From assembly GCA_963643465.1 (NCBI GenBank), contig CAVIJT010000002.1, positions 248,001 through 312,000 on the forward strand: a stretch of 64,000 nt of DNA. Reading direction: 5' to 3'. Position numbers and translations under genes: made by a program. The notes beneath the pieces are model-generated. The model was not told the origin of the DNA, did not search any database, and saw only the letters and a program-made list of their open reading frames with translations. This DNA comes from CAG-411 sp963643465 (GTDB taxonomy: Bacteria > Bacillota > Clostridia > Lachnospirales > Lachnospiraceae). Positions 29,159-38,761 of the stretch are shown piece after piece. How positions within the stretch are numbered: the stretch's first letter is position 1; each line of letters opens with the position of its first letter.

Positions 29159-30925
29159 TTACATACGGTCTGGAGCTTCCATACCAAGCAAATCTACACA
29201 AGTCTCTAATACATTTTTTGTTAAAGTAATTAATGCAATCCAAGAAGCCTGACGAGCCTTATCTTCCTCTGCAATAATCTTGTTTTCATGATAAAAACGA
29301 GCAAAGGCATTGGATAACTCATAAATGTACTGACACATTTTGTGAGGTGCATTTTCCTCAAATGCGTTTTCCATCATATCATTAAACTTGGCAAGTTCTA
29401 ACATAAGTCCTGTTTCACTTTCTGTAGCAGGTGCTAAAAAGGTTGCCTGTTCATTTGCATCACCATGTAACTCTGCATATTTATTCAAAATAGATTTAAT
29501 ACGAACGATGGTATATAAAATATATGGACCTGTATTTCCCTCAAAAGAAGAAAATCGTTCAATATCAAACACATAATCTTTGGATGCCTGATTGGACAAA
29601 TCTCCATATTTCAAAGCTGCCACACCAACTTTTCTTGCAATCTCTCTTGCTTCTTCCTCAGAAACTTCTCTGTCTGCCACTTTGTCATATACCGCATCCG
29701 TAATTAACTGGATTAAAGTTTCCAGACGCATAACCCCGCCTTCTCTTGTCTTGAATGGTTTTCCATCTTTTCCATTCATTGTACCAAAACCAAGGAATGT
29801 AAGTTTTACGTCATCTCCAACTAATTTTGTTTTCTTTGCACAACGGAATACCTGCTCGAAATATAATTCCTGACGCTTATCTACCACGTAGGTAATCGCA
29901 TCTGGCTGAAATAATTTCACACGTTCCACAATGGTAGCCAAATCTGTAGTATTGTAAAGAGTAGCACCATCCGATTTTAAAATCATACATGGTGGTATCT
30001 CCTTCTTATCCGTCTCTTCTTTTACATCTACTACCAATGCACCATCACTTACATAAGCATATCCTCCAGCTTTCATATCTGCAACCATATCTGCAATATA
30101 CGGCTGTGCATCACTTTCTTTCTTCCAAAGGTCAAATTCTACATTTAACTTTGTGTAATTCTTCTTTAAATCATTTACGGATACATTTAATATATGCTCC
30201 CAAAGAGCGCGATATCCACGTTTTCCATTCTGTAACAGGAATGTAGCATTCTGTGCTTCCTCTCTGTATTCCGGATGTTCTTTGGAATATCCATTTGCAT
30301 AAGGGTAAATTTCCTCAAGCTCTGCCATCGTAAACGGTGCTTCCTTTGGATATTCTCCTTCATAAGTATCGTCAAAATATACCCAATCCGGATTACGTTT
30401 CTTGCACTCCGTAATAATCAAGCCCATTTGAAGTCCCCAATCACCTAAATGCGCATCACCAATCACTTTATGTCCCATATATTTTCCAAAACGTTTGATA
30501 CTCTCTCCGATAATTGCAGAACGCAAATGTCCTACATGCAATGGCTTTGCAATATTTGGTCCGCCATAATCTACGATAATGGTCTTTGGATTCTTAGCTT
30601 CCTCCACACCATACTTCTCGCTCTCTGACATATTAGATACATACTGTGCCAAATAGCTTCCATTTAATGTTATATTGATAAATCCAGGTGCAATTGCTGC
30701 AACAGACTGAAACATATCACTGTTCTCTAAAAGTGCCACCACTTCCTGTGCAATCATAATCGGTGCTTTCTTATACTGTTTAGCAGCCGCCATAGCACCA
30801 TTACACTGATACTGACATAAGTCCGGTCTGTTTGAAACACTCACCATTCCATATTTTTCCTCATATCCAGCTTTCACAAAAGCCTCTGTTACTTCTTTTT
30901 TAATCTCATTGATCAGCTTTTCCAT
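29159..30925 (-). CDS. argS: Arginyl-tRNA synthetase
   Basis: Class I synthetase of 588 residues. N-terminal Add1 domain, HIGH-type motif HVGH within KPLHVGHLRS, the degenerate KMSKS region KPFKTREGG usual for ArgRS, and a C-terminal DALR anticodon domain ending in DLLGMEAPDRM. The start at 30925 fits the family N-terminus (MEKLINEIKKEV); the in-frame extension to 31003 has no family match. First gene of the long housekeeping run, with a leader of about 120 bases. Confidence 0.95.
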   Translation of the reverse strand: MEKLINEIKKEVTEAFVKAGYEEKYGMVSVSNRPDLCQYQCNGAMAAAKQYKKAPIMIAQEVVALLENSDMFQSVAAIAPGFINITLNGSYLAQYVSNMSESEKYGVEEAKNPKTIIVDYGGPNIAKPLHVGHLRSAIIGESIKRFGKYMGHKVIGDAHLGDWGLQMGLIITECKKRNPDWVYFDDTYEGEYPKEAPFTMAELEEIYPYANGYSKEHPEYREEAQNATFLLQNGKRGYRALWEHILNVSVNDLKKNYTKLNVEFDLWKKESDAQPYIADMVADMKAGGYAYVSDGALVVDVKEETDKKEIPPCMILKSDGATLYNTTDLATIVERVKLFQPDAITYVVDKRQELYFEQVFRCAKKTKLVGDDVKLTFLGFGTMNGKDGKPFKTREGGVMRLETLIQLITDAVYDKVADREVSEEEAREIARKVGVAALKYGDLSNQASKDYVFDIERFSSFEGNTGPYILYTIVRIKSILNKYAELHGDANEQATFLAPATESETGLMLELAKFNDMMENAFEENAPHKMCQYIYELSNAFARFYHENKIIAEEDKARQASWIALITLTKNVLETCVDLLGMEAPDRM

Positions 30926-31052
30926 CTTTCTTTGCCCAATCCTTTCTTCATCGCATAAGCATTTTATCCAATTTTTCCCAAGCATTCCTACTTTGCGGAA
31001 CAAATACTTCTAAATAGTTACTATTCTTCCAAAAATGCTCACAGTTAATTTA

Positions 31053-31081
31053 ACTATACCACATTTCTTTCTTAATGTAAA
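31053..31081 (-). promoter_or_regulatory. Promoter driving argS and the housekeeping run
   Basis: Minus strand TTTACA (31081..31076), 17-base spacer, TATAGT (31058..31053) with TGG before it. No terminator-like hairpin was seen in any downstream gap until 13903. Confidence 0.7.
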
Positions 31082-31106
31082 ACAATGACTCCCGAAAAAC
31101 ACAGAA

Positions 31107-31142
31107 GAAAGGTCAGTATGTTTTCCTTCATACTGACCTTTC
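31107..31142 (-). terminator. Hairpin after the arylsulfotransferase-like gene
   Basis: GAAAGGTCAGTATG pairs perfectly with CATACTGACCTTTC, loop TTTTCCTT. The following minus-strand sequence is only moderately T-rich, but position and stem strength fit a terminator. Confidence 0.65.
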
Positions 31143-31181
31143 ATACTCTCTATTCCGTTAATAGCAAATCCTATTTTCTCA

Positions 31182-32942
31182 TTATTGATACCAGAATTTT
31201 TTAAAGTTGTTCTTTTCCACACAAATAACGTTAGAAATATTATGCTTAAATTTGCGAATCAATTTCCCTTTGGAATCATATTCTGCATACTCGTTTCTAC
31301 ATCCATAGTTCTCCACACGATGCTCCCCGTATTCCTGCATGCCTCCAAGTGTCTTAGTATAAGAAACATCTTCTGTATCCTCTAAATTATATTCTGCACT
31401 ATTCTCATCCACTAAATATTTTTTAATATGAGAAAGTCTGGCATCTTTATTTTTTGTTCCCACACCATTATAATCTGCCCATTTTATGTTTGTTCTTGTA
31501 GGAGAATAACCGTAGTTACTATCCCAAACATATAAATAGAACTGACCTTCTGATAAGCTGCTGCTCTCTTTTATAGCAATCCACGTTTGACCAAATGTGG
31601 CATAGAACACTTCTTCTGCCTCACCTAAATCAAGGACACTCTCTGCTTGCACAGCTTCCTGTTCCTCATTTGCTTCTTCCTGTCCAGTCTTTGCAAGTAA
31701 TTTTCTGGCATAGTCCGTTCCTTTCCATATTTCTTTCTCTCCTATAATATAGGAAATTCGAGGGGAACGACTATTAATATTTACAATCTTAAATATAGAG
31801 GAAAGTTCTCTGGAACTAACTAATACCTCGTCACTGTTTACTTGCGTTACAGAATTTAAGTCTATCCAGTTTAGTGTCTTTTCTCCTTTTGGTCGCGTAG
31901 CCTTTTTTTCCATCTTTGGCAGCAAGTCTTCCATACAGAAAAGTTCCGACACCGTCTTATCCTTCAAATCAACAGAAAGTAATGTATCTCGCACAGATTT
32001 GCTCTTCTTTCCCTCTTTGGATGCTAATACCCAAAGACTTCCATATCCATTGTATACAAATTCATCATACTGACTATATTCTCCCAAGCTATACACATCT
32101 TTCACTGCACCAAGATGATTTACTCTTACAATATGATTCTTGTCTGTTGCATAATACAAAGAATTATCTTCACACAACAATGTTTGTGAGGACGCGCTTC
32201 CATTCAAAGGAAATTCTCCACGAAGAATTCCACTGTTATCATATAGCCATATATTGTTTGTTCCAAAAAACCAGTATAGCCCATTACTAACCAGCTCCTC
32301 ACTTCTTCCAGATGCCACTTCAATTTTGGTATCTGCTTTAGAAGAAAGTTTTGGAACCTTTACACGAAATACCTTTTGATTCAGTATAATACCATCCTCA
32401 TCATATATTTCCAAAATTAAAAGGTTATCCATATCCGGTACAAAACCAGTAATCTGATATTCATGCTCTCTTGTCAGATTATCCTTCTCTCCATTGTACA
32501 ATGTTCTTGTAAAATTAGGGATACTGTCATCTTCTACTTGAATGGTATAACGTACATAGGCTGGCTGGGTTGTCTTAAAATACGTATATAAAGATAAATG
32601 ATTGGTTCCATATACATCCCAAATCCACATAGGACTTTCAAAGTCGTACAGATTTTTCTTTTTGTTTTTCTTAATGACTTTATTCTGTTCCTCTGTATAA
32701 GTTCCATAGTAAACCTCTTCTGCCTTTGGTTCACTCATATCTAAATCAAGAGTAGTAATCTCACGCTCCTCATAGACTTTTTTTGAAACATCTTCGAGTA
32801 AAATGTCTAGCTCCTTCTCTGCCTGTGCATTCTTCCGCTCTTGTATATTCTGACTCTGCTTGTACAAAAATATACTGGCACCACCCAAAGCAATTGCCAT
32901 CAATAGGCTTGTGATTCCCACCTTCAACAGTATTTTCTTCAT
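31182..32942 (-). CDS. Membrane-anchored arylsulfotransferase-like beta-propeller protein
   Basis: Extracytoplasmic protein of 586 residues held by an N-terminal helix (about 7-27). A charged linker, then an Ig-like domain beginning near YGTNHLSLYTYFKT and a propeller-like region with repeated bladelets (NNIWLYDNSG, DEFVYNGYGSLWVLAS, FGQTWIAIKE) resemble aryl-sulfate sulfotransferase. At the place where active enzymes have paired histidines before an NG-LVLA segment, this protein has QYDEFV, so it may not be catalytic. GAGGGAGAGG precedes the start. Assignment to the family is by pattern only. Confidence 0.6.
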   Translation of the reverse strand: MKKILLKVGITSLLMAIALGGASIFLYKQSQNIQERKNAQAEKELDILLEDVSKKVYEEREITTLDLDMSEPKAEEVYYGTYTEEQNKVIKKNKKKNLYDFESPMWIWDVYGTNHLSLYTYFKTTQPAYVRYTIQVEDDSIPNFTRTLYNGEKDNLTREHEYQITGFVPDMDNLLILEIYDEDGIILNQKVFRVKVPKLSSKADTKIEVASGRSEELVSNGLYWFFGTNNIWLYDNSGILRGEFPLNGSASSQTLLCEDNSLYYATDKNHIVRVNHLGAVKDVYSLGEYSQYDEFVYNGYGSLWVLASKEGKKSKSVRDTLLSVDLKDKTVSELFCMEDLLPKMEKKATRPKGEKTLNWIDLNSVTQVNSDEVLVSSRELSSIFKIVNINSRSPRISYIIGEKEIWKGTDYARKLLAKTGQEEANEEQEAVQAESVLDLGEAEEVFYATFGQTWIAIKESSSLSEGQFYLYVWDSNYGYSPTRTNIKWADYNGVGTKNKDARLSHIKKYLVDENSAEYNLEDTEDVSYTKTLGGMQEYGEHRVENYGCRNEYAEYDSKGKLIRKFKHNISNVICVEKNNFKKFWYQ

Positions 32943-32994
32943 AATGTTATCCTCTCCCTCTGTATTTTCACCTCAAACCATTCCCTCTTCTTTT

Positions 32995-34833
32995 TTAAAA
33001 GGACAATTTTAAAAGGCTTGATAATGTTTGATTCCCACCTTGCTCATATAAGATTTTTCGCATATAAACCGGACGATCTGTAATGATATTATCGACTCCA
33101 AGCTGACTCATCCGAATAGCATCTTCTTTTGTATTTACCGTCCATACATATACTTCTTTACCATATTTGTGAGACAAACGAACCACACGTTCTGTAATTA
33201 ACGTTGTTCGCATACTTAAAAAATCTATCTCCTTATCTAAATAATATCGGCCATAAGCAGAAGATAAAATATATCCAGTTCGAATTTCTTTATTGCATGC
33301 TTTCACTTTTTTCAAAGATTTCTTATAAACCGAAGTGACTACACACTGTCTGGAAAAATCATACTCTTCTATCAATTGTACTACTTTTTCTTCCAAATCC
33401 GGCATATTTTTTCCCGCTTTAATCTCTATATTCAGATTGCATTTTCCTTTACAAAGTTCAAGAACTTCTCGCAAAGTAGGAACTTGTGTCCCTGCATACT
33501 CCTGGGAAAACCAAGAACCTGCATCTAATTGTTTGATTTCCTCTAGCGTAAGATCGGAAACTTTTTTGTTGACTCCTGTAGTTCTTGCCATAGTAGAATC
33601 GTGCATAAGAACGACCTCTCCATCTTTTGTCTCCTGCACATCAATTTCAATATAATCCGATGCACTATCCAGTGCTAATTCTACAGCCGGAAGTGTGTTT
33701 TCAGGGGCATTTTTAGAATCTCCCCGATGGGAAGTAATCGTAATGGAACCTATATGTTCAAAGGTAATATTTCCACCATTCTCTATACGGTCGTATACCA
33801 TAATAAGGTCTACACATAACACTAAAACTAAAAAAATGACAAGGAATCGCTTTCTTACACGAACTTTTTCTTCTACATTTAACTTATCCTTATCCGCTCC
33901 CACTTCTCTTTGTTCTTTTGTCTCTTCCTTATATGTATAAAATCCAACCATATTACTGGTAACCTGCAAAGTCATTCCTAACAACATAGATACCAAAAAG
34001 CTGACTTTATACAAATGACTTTGTACCGTACAAAGTACCGCTATTTTTAACGCTGGAGATACAAAAATAGAGATAATCACAACGGATATTGCCATAGAAA
34101 TCACATAGAATAAAAGTGCCAACACACCTGCTACCAGACACCAGAAACAACATCCCACTACCACCCGCAGCCATTTTTTTCTAAGCAAATCTAAACTTTT
34201 CTTCTTAGCTTCTTTTAGACCTCTCTTTTCACAAATCATATATGGAATAGTAAATATATGACGGAAATAGTATAAAAATAATACTGCCATGAAAATTTTT
34301 ATAGATGTTTCTGCATATTTAAGTTGTAAAAAGTTTTTCACCACATACCAAATGGATGGAATATGTCTGCACCCCAAAACAATGGCAATTATATTTTGAA
34401 ATAGCAATGTTCCAGCCAGCATAAAAATAATAGAAAATTCTTTTCTTTTACAAATTCTCCAAACAGCATTTGCCGTATGCACAAAGGACTTAAATATACT
34501 GCCTTCTCCCCTGATACATACACTGTCTAAATAAGCATATACATATATGTGCCACCCAGCAATGAATATGCTAATAACTACTAAAACCACAACAAGTACC
34601 ACTAAAAACAATGGCGATGTAAAAAAGGACAACATCATCTCTGCTGTAATATAGCTATACCCATGTACTTTCAGCAATATCTCTAACAATCTTAAAAGCA
34701 CCGGTCCCATCAGCATATACCCCGCTACAATATAAATAGACTGCACTATATACAACTTTAGCAATTTTTCCCATTGCAATCCCCACGTTTTTCTACATAC
34801 TCCTACCTGTTCTCGCTTTTGTTTCTTCCTCAT
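32995..34833 (-). CDS. Membrane glycerophosphodiester phosphodiesterase
   Basis: Protein of 612 residues. The first 340 or so hold about eight membrane helices (the membrane domain often fused to GDPD in Firmicutes). The C-terminal 250 form a GDPD TIM barrel with HRGDSKNAPENT, EIDVQETKDGEVVLMHD (split here as metal and catalytic residues), NIEIKAG and VYVWTVNT. It cleaves glycerophosphodiesters from lipid or teichoic acid turnover. The start follows AGAAAGAAG. It lies 52 bases before the arylsulfotransferase-like gene, so joint expression is likely. Confidence 0.88.
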   Translation of the reverse strand: MRKKQKREQVGVCRKTWGLQWEKLLKLYIVQSIYIVAGYMLMGPVLLRLLEILLKVHGYSYITAEMMLSFFTSPLFLVVLVVVLVVISIFIAGWHIYVYAYLDSVCIRGEGSIFKSFVHTANAVWRICKRKEFSIIFMLAGTLLFQNIIAIVLGCRHIPSIWYVVKNFLQLKYAETSIKIFMAVLFLYYFRHIFTIPYMICEKRGLKEAKKKSLDLLRKKWLRVVVGCCFWCLVAGVLALLFYVISMAISVVIISIFVSPALKIAVLCTVQSHLYKVSFLVSMLLGMTLQVTSNMVGFYTYKEETKEQREVGADKDKLNVEEKVRVRKRFLVIFLVLVLCVDLIMVYDRIENGGNITFEHIGSITITSHRGDSKNAPENTLPAVELALDSASDYIEIDVQETKDGEVVLMHDSTMARTTGVNKKVSDLTLEEIKQLDAGSWFSQEYAGTQVPTLREVLELCKGKCNLNIEIKAGKNMPDLEEKVVQLIEEYDFSRQCVVTSVYKKSLKKVKACNKEIRTGYILSSAYGRYYLDKEIDFLSMRTTLITERVVRLSHKYGKEVYVWTVNTKEDAIRMSQLGVDNIITDRPVYMRKILYEQGGNQTLSSLLKLSF

Positions 34834-34956
34834 GTTTTCTATACTTCTTTCTTTTCTGGTATTTTCTCATAACACCAGTCTTTTCCTTCTATTATAGCAT
34901 GAGAACACTCTTTTTTCATCTTTTATTTGGTGGATTCTAAATTGCCTATCATTTCT

Positions 34957-35661
34957 TTATGATTTATCTTTTTCTACGAATATTAAGAAAAAACTTACAC
35001 ATAACATTATGCAAGAAATCCAGATAACAGGAATTCCGTATCGAACAGACAGGATTCCTCCAACTCCTGCTCCCACTGCGAAAAAGAAAATAACGCCAAA
35101 ATAATATTTTACTTTTCTTAATTGTTCTCTATTTCTATTTCGAATAAATATAGATAACGCCTCTGTTCCACTCCTTAAATTTCCAATACACATAGTGGTT
35201 GCATAGGCATATCCTCCCAATTTTCGAAAACTCTGTACTTGCATTGCGCAAGCAAAAGAAACTAAACAAGTGGCAATCAAGTTATGATTCTGTGGAATAA
35301 AACCAACCACAGCAAGCAAAACTATCTCTACCAATAAAATCCCCTGTCTCCAATGAATATACTTCGTATTCTGAAAGCGATTTTGGATATTTTCAGCTAC
35401 CAGCACCCCAAGCATAAACGCAAATAATGGAAAGAGAAAACGAATACCCTGCTGCCATTTTCCTTCCATAAAATATTGACTCATAAGTACCACATTTCCA
35501 GTTTGTGCATTGGAAAACACACCATCTCTGGTGTTATATGTATAGGCATCCTGCAATCCTCCTGAAAATGCCAAAAATGCACTATTAAAAATAGAGTCAG
35601 ACATCTGCTCTTTTGAAATTCCCTTATGCAATATTCGTCTTACATAACGCTTTCTATTCAC
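34957..35661 (-). CDS. DUF1275 (YoaK) family membrane protein
   Basis: Integral membrane protein of 234 residues with about six helices. Family hallmarks are GGLQDAYTY and NAQTGNVVLMSQ near the N-terminus. The transport or other role of the family is not established. It lies 18 bases after the LURP-one gene and is probably in the same transcript. Confidence 0.88.
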   Translation of the reverse strand: MNRKRYVRRILHKGISKEQMSDSIFNSAFLAFSGGLQDAYTYNTRDGVFSNAQTGNVVLMSQYFMEGKWQQGIRFLFPLFAFMLGVLVAENIQNRFQNTKYIHWRQGILLVEIVLLAVVGFIPQNHNLIATCLVSFACAMQVQSFRKLGGYAYATTMCIGNLRSGTEALSIFIRNRNREQLRKVKYYFGVIFFFAVGAGVGGILSVRYGIPVIWISCIMLCVSFFLIFVEKDKS

Positions 35662-35679
35662 TTTATCGTCTCCTACTTA

Positions 35680-36150
35680 CTACTTCTTCGTACAATTAGC
35701 TGCATCAATGGCAATCACTAACAATAATCCATCCAACTCCTGCTCTGGATCTCCATATTCAATCACATAGGTATCTCCCCACTGAAACAGTTCTTTGCTT
35801 ATGTGCATAATAGAACTACAGCCTTCATATACATCATAATTCCATCCAAGAAAGTCCCCTTCCACTCTCCACCCATTGTAATCAATCTCATAATTAGGTT
35901 TAAAAAAGGTAAACTTTTTCTGAATCGTTCCTTTTATTCTGCCTCCCACCTCAATTTCAAAAGCTGGAAGTAACTTAAATGCCTTCTCATGTATAACCCC
36001 AAGTTCCCTCTCATGAACATCATACACATGCAATTGATGTCCTAGAGAAAATAATTCTGCCTTAACCACATATTTTACATTTCCATATTCATCATACACG
36101 TCATAGGAATCTCTCCACGAAAAGACTCTTTGTTTTATCAATAATTTCAT
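35680..36150 (-). CDS. LURP-one-related (YxjI-like) protein
   Basis: Cytoplasmic or membrane-associated beta-barrel protein of 156 residues with the Tubby-like fold of the family: KQRVFSWRDSYDVYDEYGN at the start, central IKGTIQKKFTFFKPNYEI and the DGLLLVIAIDA helix at the end. Function is not known; Tubby-like relatives bind lipids. A promoter is visible upstream. Confidence 0.8.
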   Translation of the reverse strand: MKLLIKQRVFSWRDSYDVYDEYGNVKYVVKAELFSLGHQLHVYDVHERELGVIHEKAFKLLPAFEIEVGGRIKGTIQKKFTFFKPNYEIDYNGWRVEGDFLGWNYDVYEGCSSIMHISKELFQWGDTYVIEYGDPEQELDGLLLVIAIDAANCTKK

Positions 36151-36209
36151 ACTTCACCTCGTTCTTACTCTTCGCTGTTCTTTTATTTTTTAGGTTTTAT
36201 ATCGTTCCT

Positions 36210-36238
36210 ATTATACATTTTGGCACTAAATAAAGCAA
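36210..36238 (-). promoter_or_regulatory. Promoter of the LURP-one/DUF1275 pair
   Basis: Minus strand TTGCTT (36238..36233), 17-base spacer, TATAAT (36215..36210). Confidence 0.65.
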
Positions 36239-36280
36239 CGTATAATGAATTTTGATTTTTTCCATCCTCTAATCTCAAAC

Positions 36281-37489
36281 CTACAATTCTCCATTTTCTT
36301 TTTGAAGTAACTTTTTATAACTAAAATCTAATAAAAACGCACCTATTGGAGCTGTAACGATAATTCCAAGAACAGCAATGGACAACACAATTTTACCGCA
36401 AGGCAACCCTGCTGCAAGCGGTACCGAGCCAATAGCTGCCTGAACCGTTGCTTTTGGAAGATATGCAATTACACAAAATAACCGTTCTTTCCACGTCAAT
36501 GTTGTTTTTATCATACATAAAAGTACACCAATTGTTCGAAAAGCCAATGCAATAAAAATCATTGCAATTGCTGCAACACCTGCACTTGCCATATACCGAA
36601 TATCAACTGCTGCTCCTACAAGAACAAACAGAATAACTTCAGCCGCTAACCATAGTTTTCCAAATTTTTCAGACAAACGTTTGGAAACCAATGCTGTGCT
36701 TTTTAGTTTTAGGACACAGGCCATACTAACAATTGCAAGAAGTCCAGATACCGATACGATACCTTCCAACCATTCTTCCATAGAAACAAGCAAAAATGCT
36801 ACTCCAAGCAAAATAATTACTTTCATACTATTTCGAACACAATGTTTATGGGCGTAAGCTGTTTCAAAGAACCAACTTAATAACACTCCCACAATAGCAC
36901 CAAGCAAAATTCCCAGAAGGATAGACACTGGGATATTTAAAAAGTCAGTAGCTTTCGCAGTTCCTCCCTGTGCCATGCTCATAAAAGTAGTAAACAATAC
37001 AATTACAAAAATGTCATCACAGGATGCTCCAGCCATAATGAGTTGAGGAATACTTTTGTTTGTACCGTATTTTGTTTCTATCAAATGAACCATTCTAGGT
37101 ATGACAACTGCGGGAGAAACGGCTCCAAGAACAGCCCCCATAACAGCCGCTTCTATTCTTGAAATTCCAAGAACATATGGTGCAAATACTACATAGCCTA
37201 AAATCTCAAAACAGGCTGGCAAACATGCCATTAAAACAGCTGGTCTACCTACCTTTTTCAAATCACTCAAGTTTAATGATAAACCAGCTTTTAACAAAAT
37301 AATAATCAATGCCATCTTTCTCAAATCAGCAGAAATCCCTAAAATTGACGGTTCGAGCAAATCAAGCACATAAGGTCCCAGTATAATACCAGTCAACAAC
37401 ATACCAATCATTCGGGGCAATCGAATTTTTTGGCATATTGCTGCCATAGCAAGACCTACAAGAAAAATAAATGAAAGTGATGTCAACAT
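36281..37489 (-). CDS. Cation:proton antiporter (CPA family)
   Basis: Membrane protein of 402 residues with about twelve helices and no cytoplasmic KTN or TrkA-C domain. Features: LLLTGIILGPYVLDLL-type helix near the N-terminus, LKAGLSLNLSDLKK, GAVSPAVVIPRM and the ASCDDIFVIVLF helix with a paired Asp in the ion-binding position. Likely exchanges Na+ or K+ for protons. AAGGAGG precedes the start. It has a separate spacer from the LURP-one gene and may be transcribed alone. Confidence 0.85.
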   Translation of the reverse strand: MLTSLSFIFLVGLAMAAICQKIRLPRMIGMLLTGIILGPYVLDLLEPSILGISADLRKMALIIILLKAGLSLNLSDLKKVGRPAVLMACLPACFEILGYVVFAPYVLGISRIEAAVMGAVLGAVSPAVVIPRMVHLIETKYGTNKSIPQLIMAGASCDDIFVIVLFTTFMSMAQGGTAKATDFLNIPVSILLGILLGAIVGVLLSWFFETAYAHKHCVRNSMKVIILLGVAFLLVSMEEWLEGIVSVSGLLAIVSMACVLKLKSTALVSKRLSEKFGKLWLAAEVILFVLVGAAVDIRYMASAGVAAIAMIFIALAFRTIGVLLCMIKTTLTWKERLFCVIAYLPKATVQAAIGSVPLAAGLPCGKIVLSIAVLGIIVTAPIGAFLLDFSYKKLLQKENGEL

Positions 37490-37517
37490 GTTAGTACCTC
37501 CTTGTTATTCACAACCA

Positions 37518-37636
37518 AGTAGACTCCTACTCGATTCGCTTACGAACATTCCACACTTCGTGCTCCATGTTCTTACGCCCAGCAAATACAATTTCATGCA
37601 AGCACGATTGTACTTACCGGTTTTTTGCTACAAAAA
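37518..37636. repeat. Dispersed intergenic repeat, copy B
   Basis: Second copy of the element at 7427-7550, about nine in ten bases identical. Its right hairpin arm has changes (CACGATTGTACTTACCGG), so the stem is weaker. It sits between a terminator and the antiporter gene, again directly after a TTTTTTGTAGCAAAA stretch on the minus strand. Confidence 0.8.
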
Positions 37637-37638
37637 AT

Positions 37639-37670
37639 GGGACAATCAAAATATTACTCTTAATTGTCCC
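37639..37670 (-). terminator. Terminator of the WYL-regulator operon
   Basis: Minus strand GGGACAAT pairs with ATTGTCCC, then ATTTTTTG. Confidence 0.8.
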
Positions 37671-37687
37671 ACATTACAATGTTTCCT

Positions 37688-38320
37688 TTAACATTTCTTC
37701 ACCGGATGCCTGATTACCGTCCTTAATTTTTCAGGAGCCACCCGCCTAGCATCACTCAAATAAATTTCATGATGAAATCTTTTATCTGTAATATCTAATT
37801 CATAACCCTGTTCTGTCATAAAATCGTGCATCATTTTAACTGTTTCCGGCTCATCATCATAAGCACCTATGTGCATACACTGCACACATAAACCTTCGTG
37901 ATATGTAAAAAATTCCACTTTAGAAAAATCTTCTTTCTTTTTCCTTGTTGCTTCTTCTATTGCCCAGTCAAAATCTTCTTTTGTCACAAAATCCGGTAAT
38001 CTTATTATAGAAATAAAATGAAAATCTTCTTTTCGGGTATAATCAATTTCTTCCGTATCATCCTGCCACCAGAAGCCTTCAAGCGGCGGAACTACATAAT
38101 CAAAATATCCCTCAATATTGCGACTTCCCTTTTTGCTCATTTTAATGGTAAATGCAATTGCATAGAGCAATCCAATAGATGCCTTATACTCTCCCCCTTC
38201 TATATTAGGATCTCCTTTGCCACGAACCGCAATGTAATTCATAGGCGGCACTTCTACGATACCCGGTTTCTTCTTTGGCATATAAAATTCTTTGTATTCC
38301 TTTTTATAATCAAATGCCAT
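37688..38320 (-). CDS. GyrI-like small-molecule-binding domain protein
   Basis: Protein of 210 residues with the GyrI-like fold: VEVPPMNYIAVRGKGDPN near the start, a central YFDYVVPPLEGFWWQ and a C-terminal HHEIYLSDARR motif. Relatives bind hydrophobic or drug-like molecules. The start at 38320 follows AAGGAGGGGGAAG and overlaps the previous gene by 11 bases. It is the third gene of an operon with a WYL regulator and a YjbR protein, suggesting ligand-linked control. Confidence 0.85.
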   Translation of the reverse strand: MAFDYKKEYKEFYMPKKKPGIVEVPPMNYIAVRGKGDPNIEGGEYKASIGLLYAIAFTIKMSKKGSRNIEGYFDYVVPPLEGFWWQDDTEEIDYTRKEDFHFISIIRLPDFVTKEDFDWAIEEATRKKKEDFSKVEFFTYHEGLCVQCMHIGAYDDEPETVKMMHDFMTEQGYELDITDKRFHHEIYLSDARRVAPEKLRTVIRHPVKKC

Positions 38321-38699
38321 CTTCTTCCCCCTCCTTTTCACTCTCCAAAATTTCTTTCTGCTTTTTCTTGCTAAATCCCCCTATCACCAATTGATACGAT
38401 TTATCCAGCAACTCTTTCAATAATTCATCTGGCACTTCCCCATCCGGCTTAATGGAATTCCAGTGGGTTTTGTTCATATAATATCCCGGAATAATATCCT
38501 CATATTGGTTTCTTAAAAAATCTCCCTCTGATGGCTCCAGTTTCAGTGTAATGTAATACGGTTCATTATTGTCTCCCAAACAAACAGCCGCAAACATTTT
38601 TCCACCAATCTGATAGCGAATCCAGTTCCACTCCTTCTGAATATCTTTTGTCACACCTGTTTTACTTAATAAATACTCATCTAACCACACATATCGCAT
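38310..38699 (-). CDS. MmcQ/YjbR family protein
   Basis: Small protein of 129 residues with the CyaY-like fold of the family: MFAAVCLGDNNEPYYITLKL strand region and MNKTHWNSIKPDGEVPDELL, the usual W-SI core, then a Lys/Glu-rich tail. DNA binding has been suggested for relatives, without proof. Start at 38699 after GGAGGTAAAAGACAA; an in-frame start at 38744 would include that site. Confidence 0.85.
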   Translation of the reverse strand: MRYVWLDEYLLSKTGVTKDIQKEWNWIRYQIGGKMFAAVCLGDNNEPYYITLKLEPSEGDFLRNQYEDIIPGYYMNKTHWNSIKPDGEVPDELLKELLDKSYQLVIGGFSKKKQKEILESEKEGEEDGI

Positions 38700-38761
38700 T
38701 TGTCTTTTACCTCCACTCTTTCTTTCATCCACACTTTTTGACAAACAGTTCAGTTACTCTC

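Noticed and set aside
31010..31222. Seventy-codon frame upstream of argS on the minus strand
   Set aside because: It runs through a terminator hairpin and the argS promoter and lacks a ribosome binding site.
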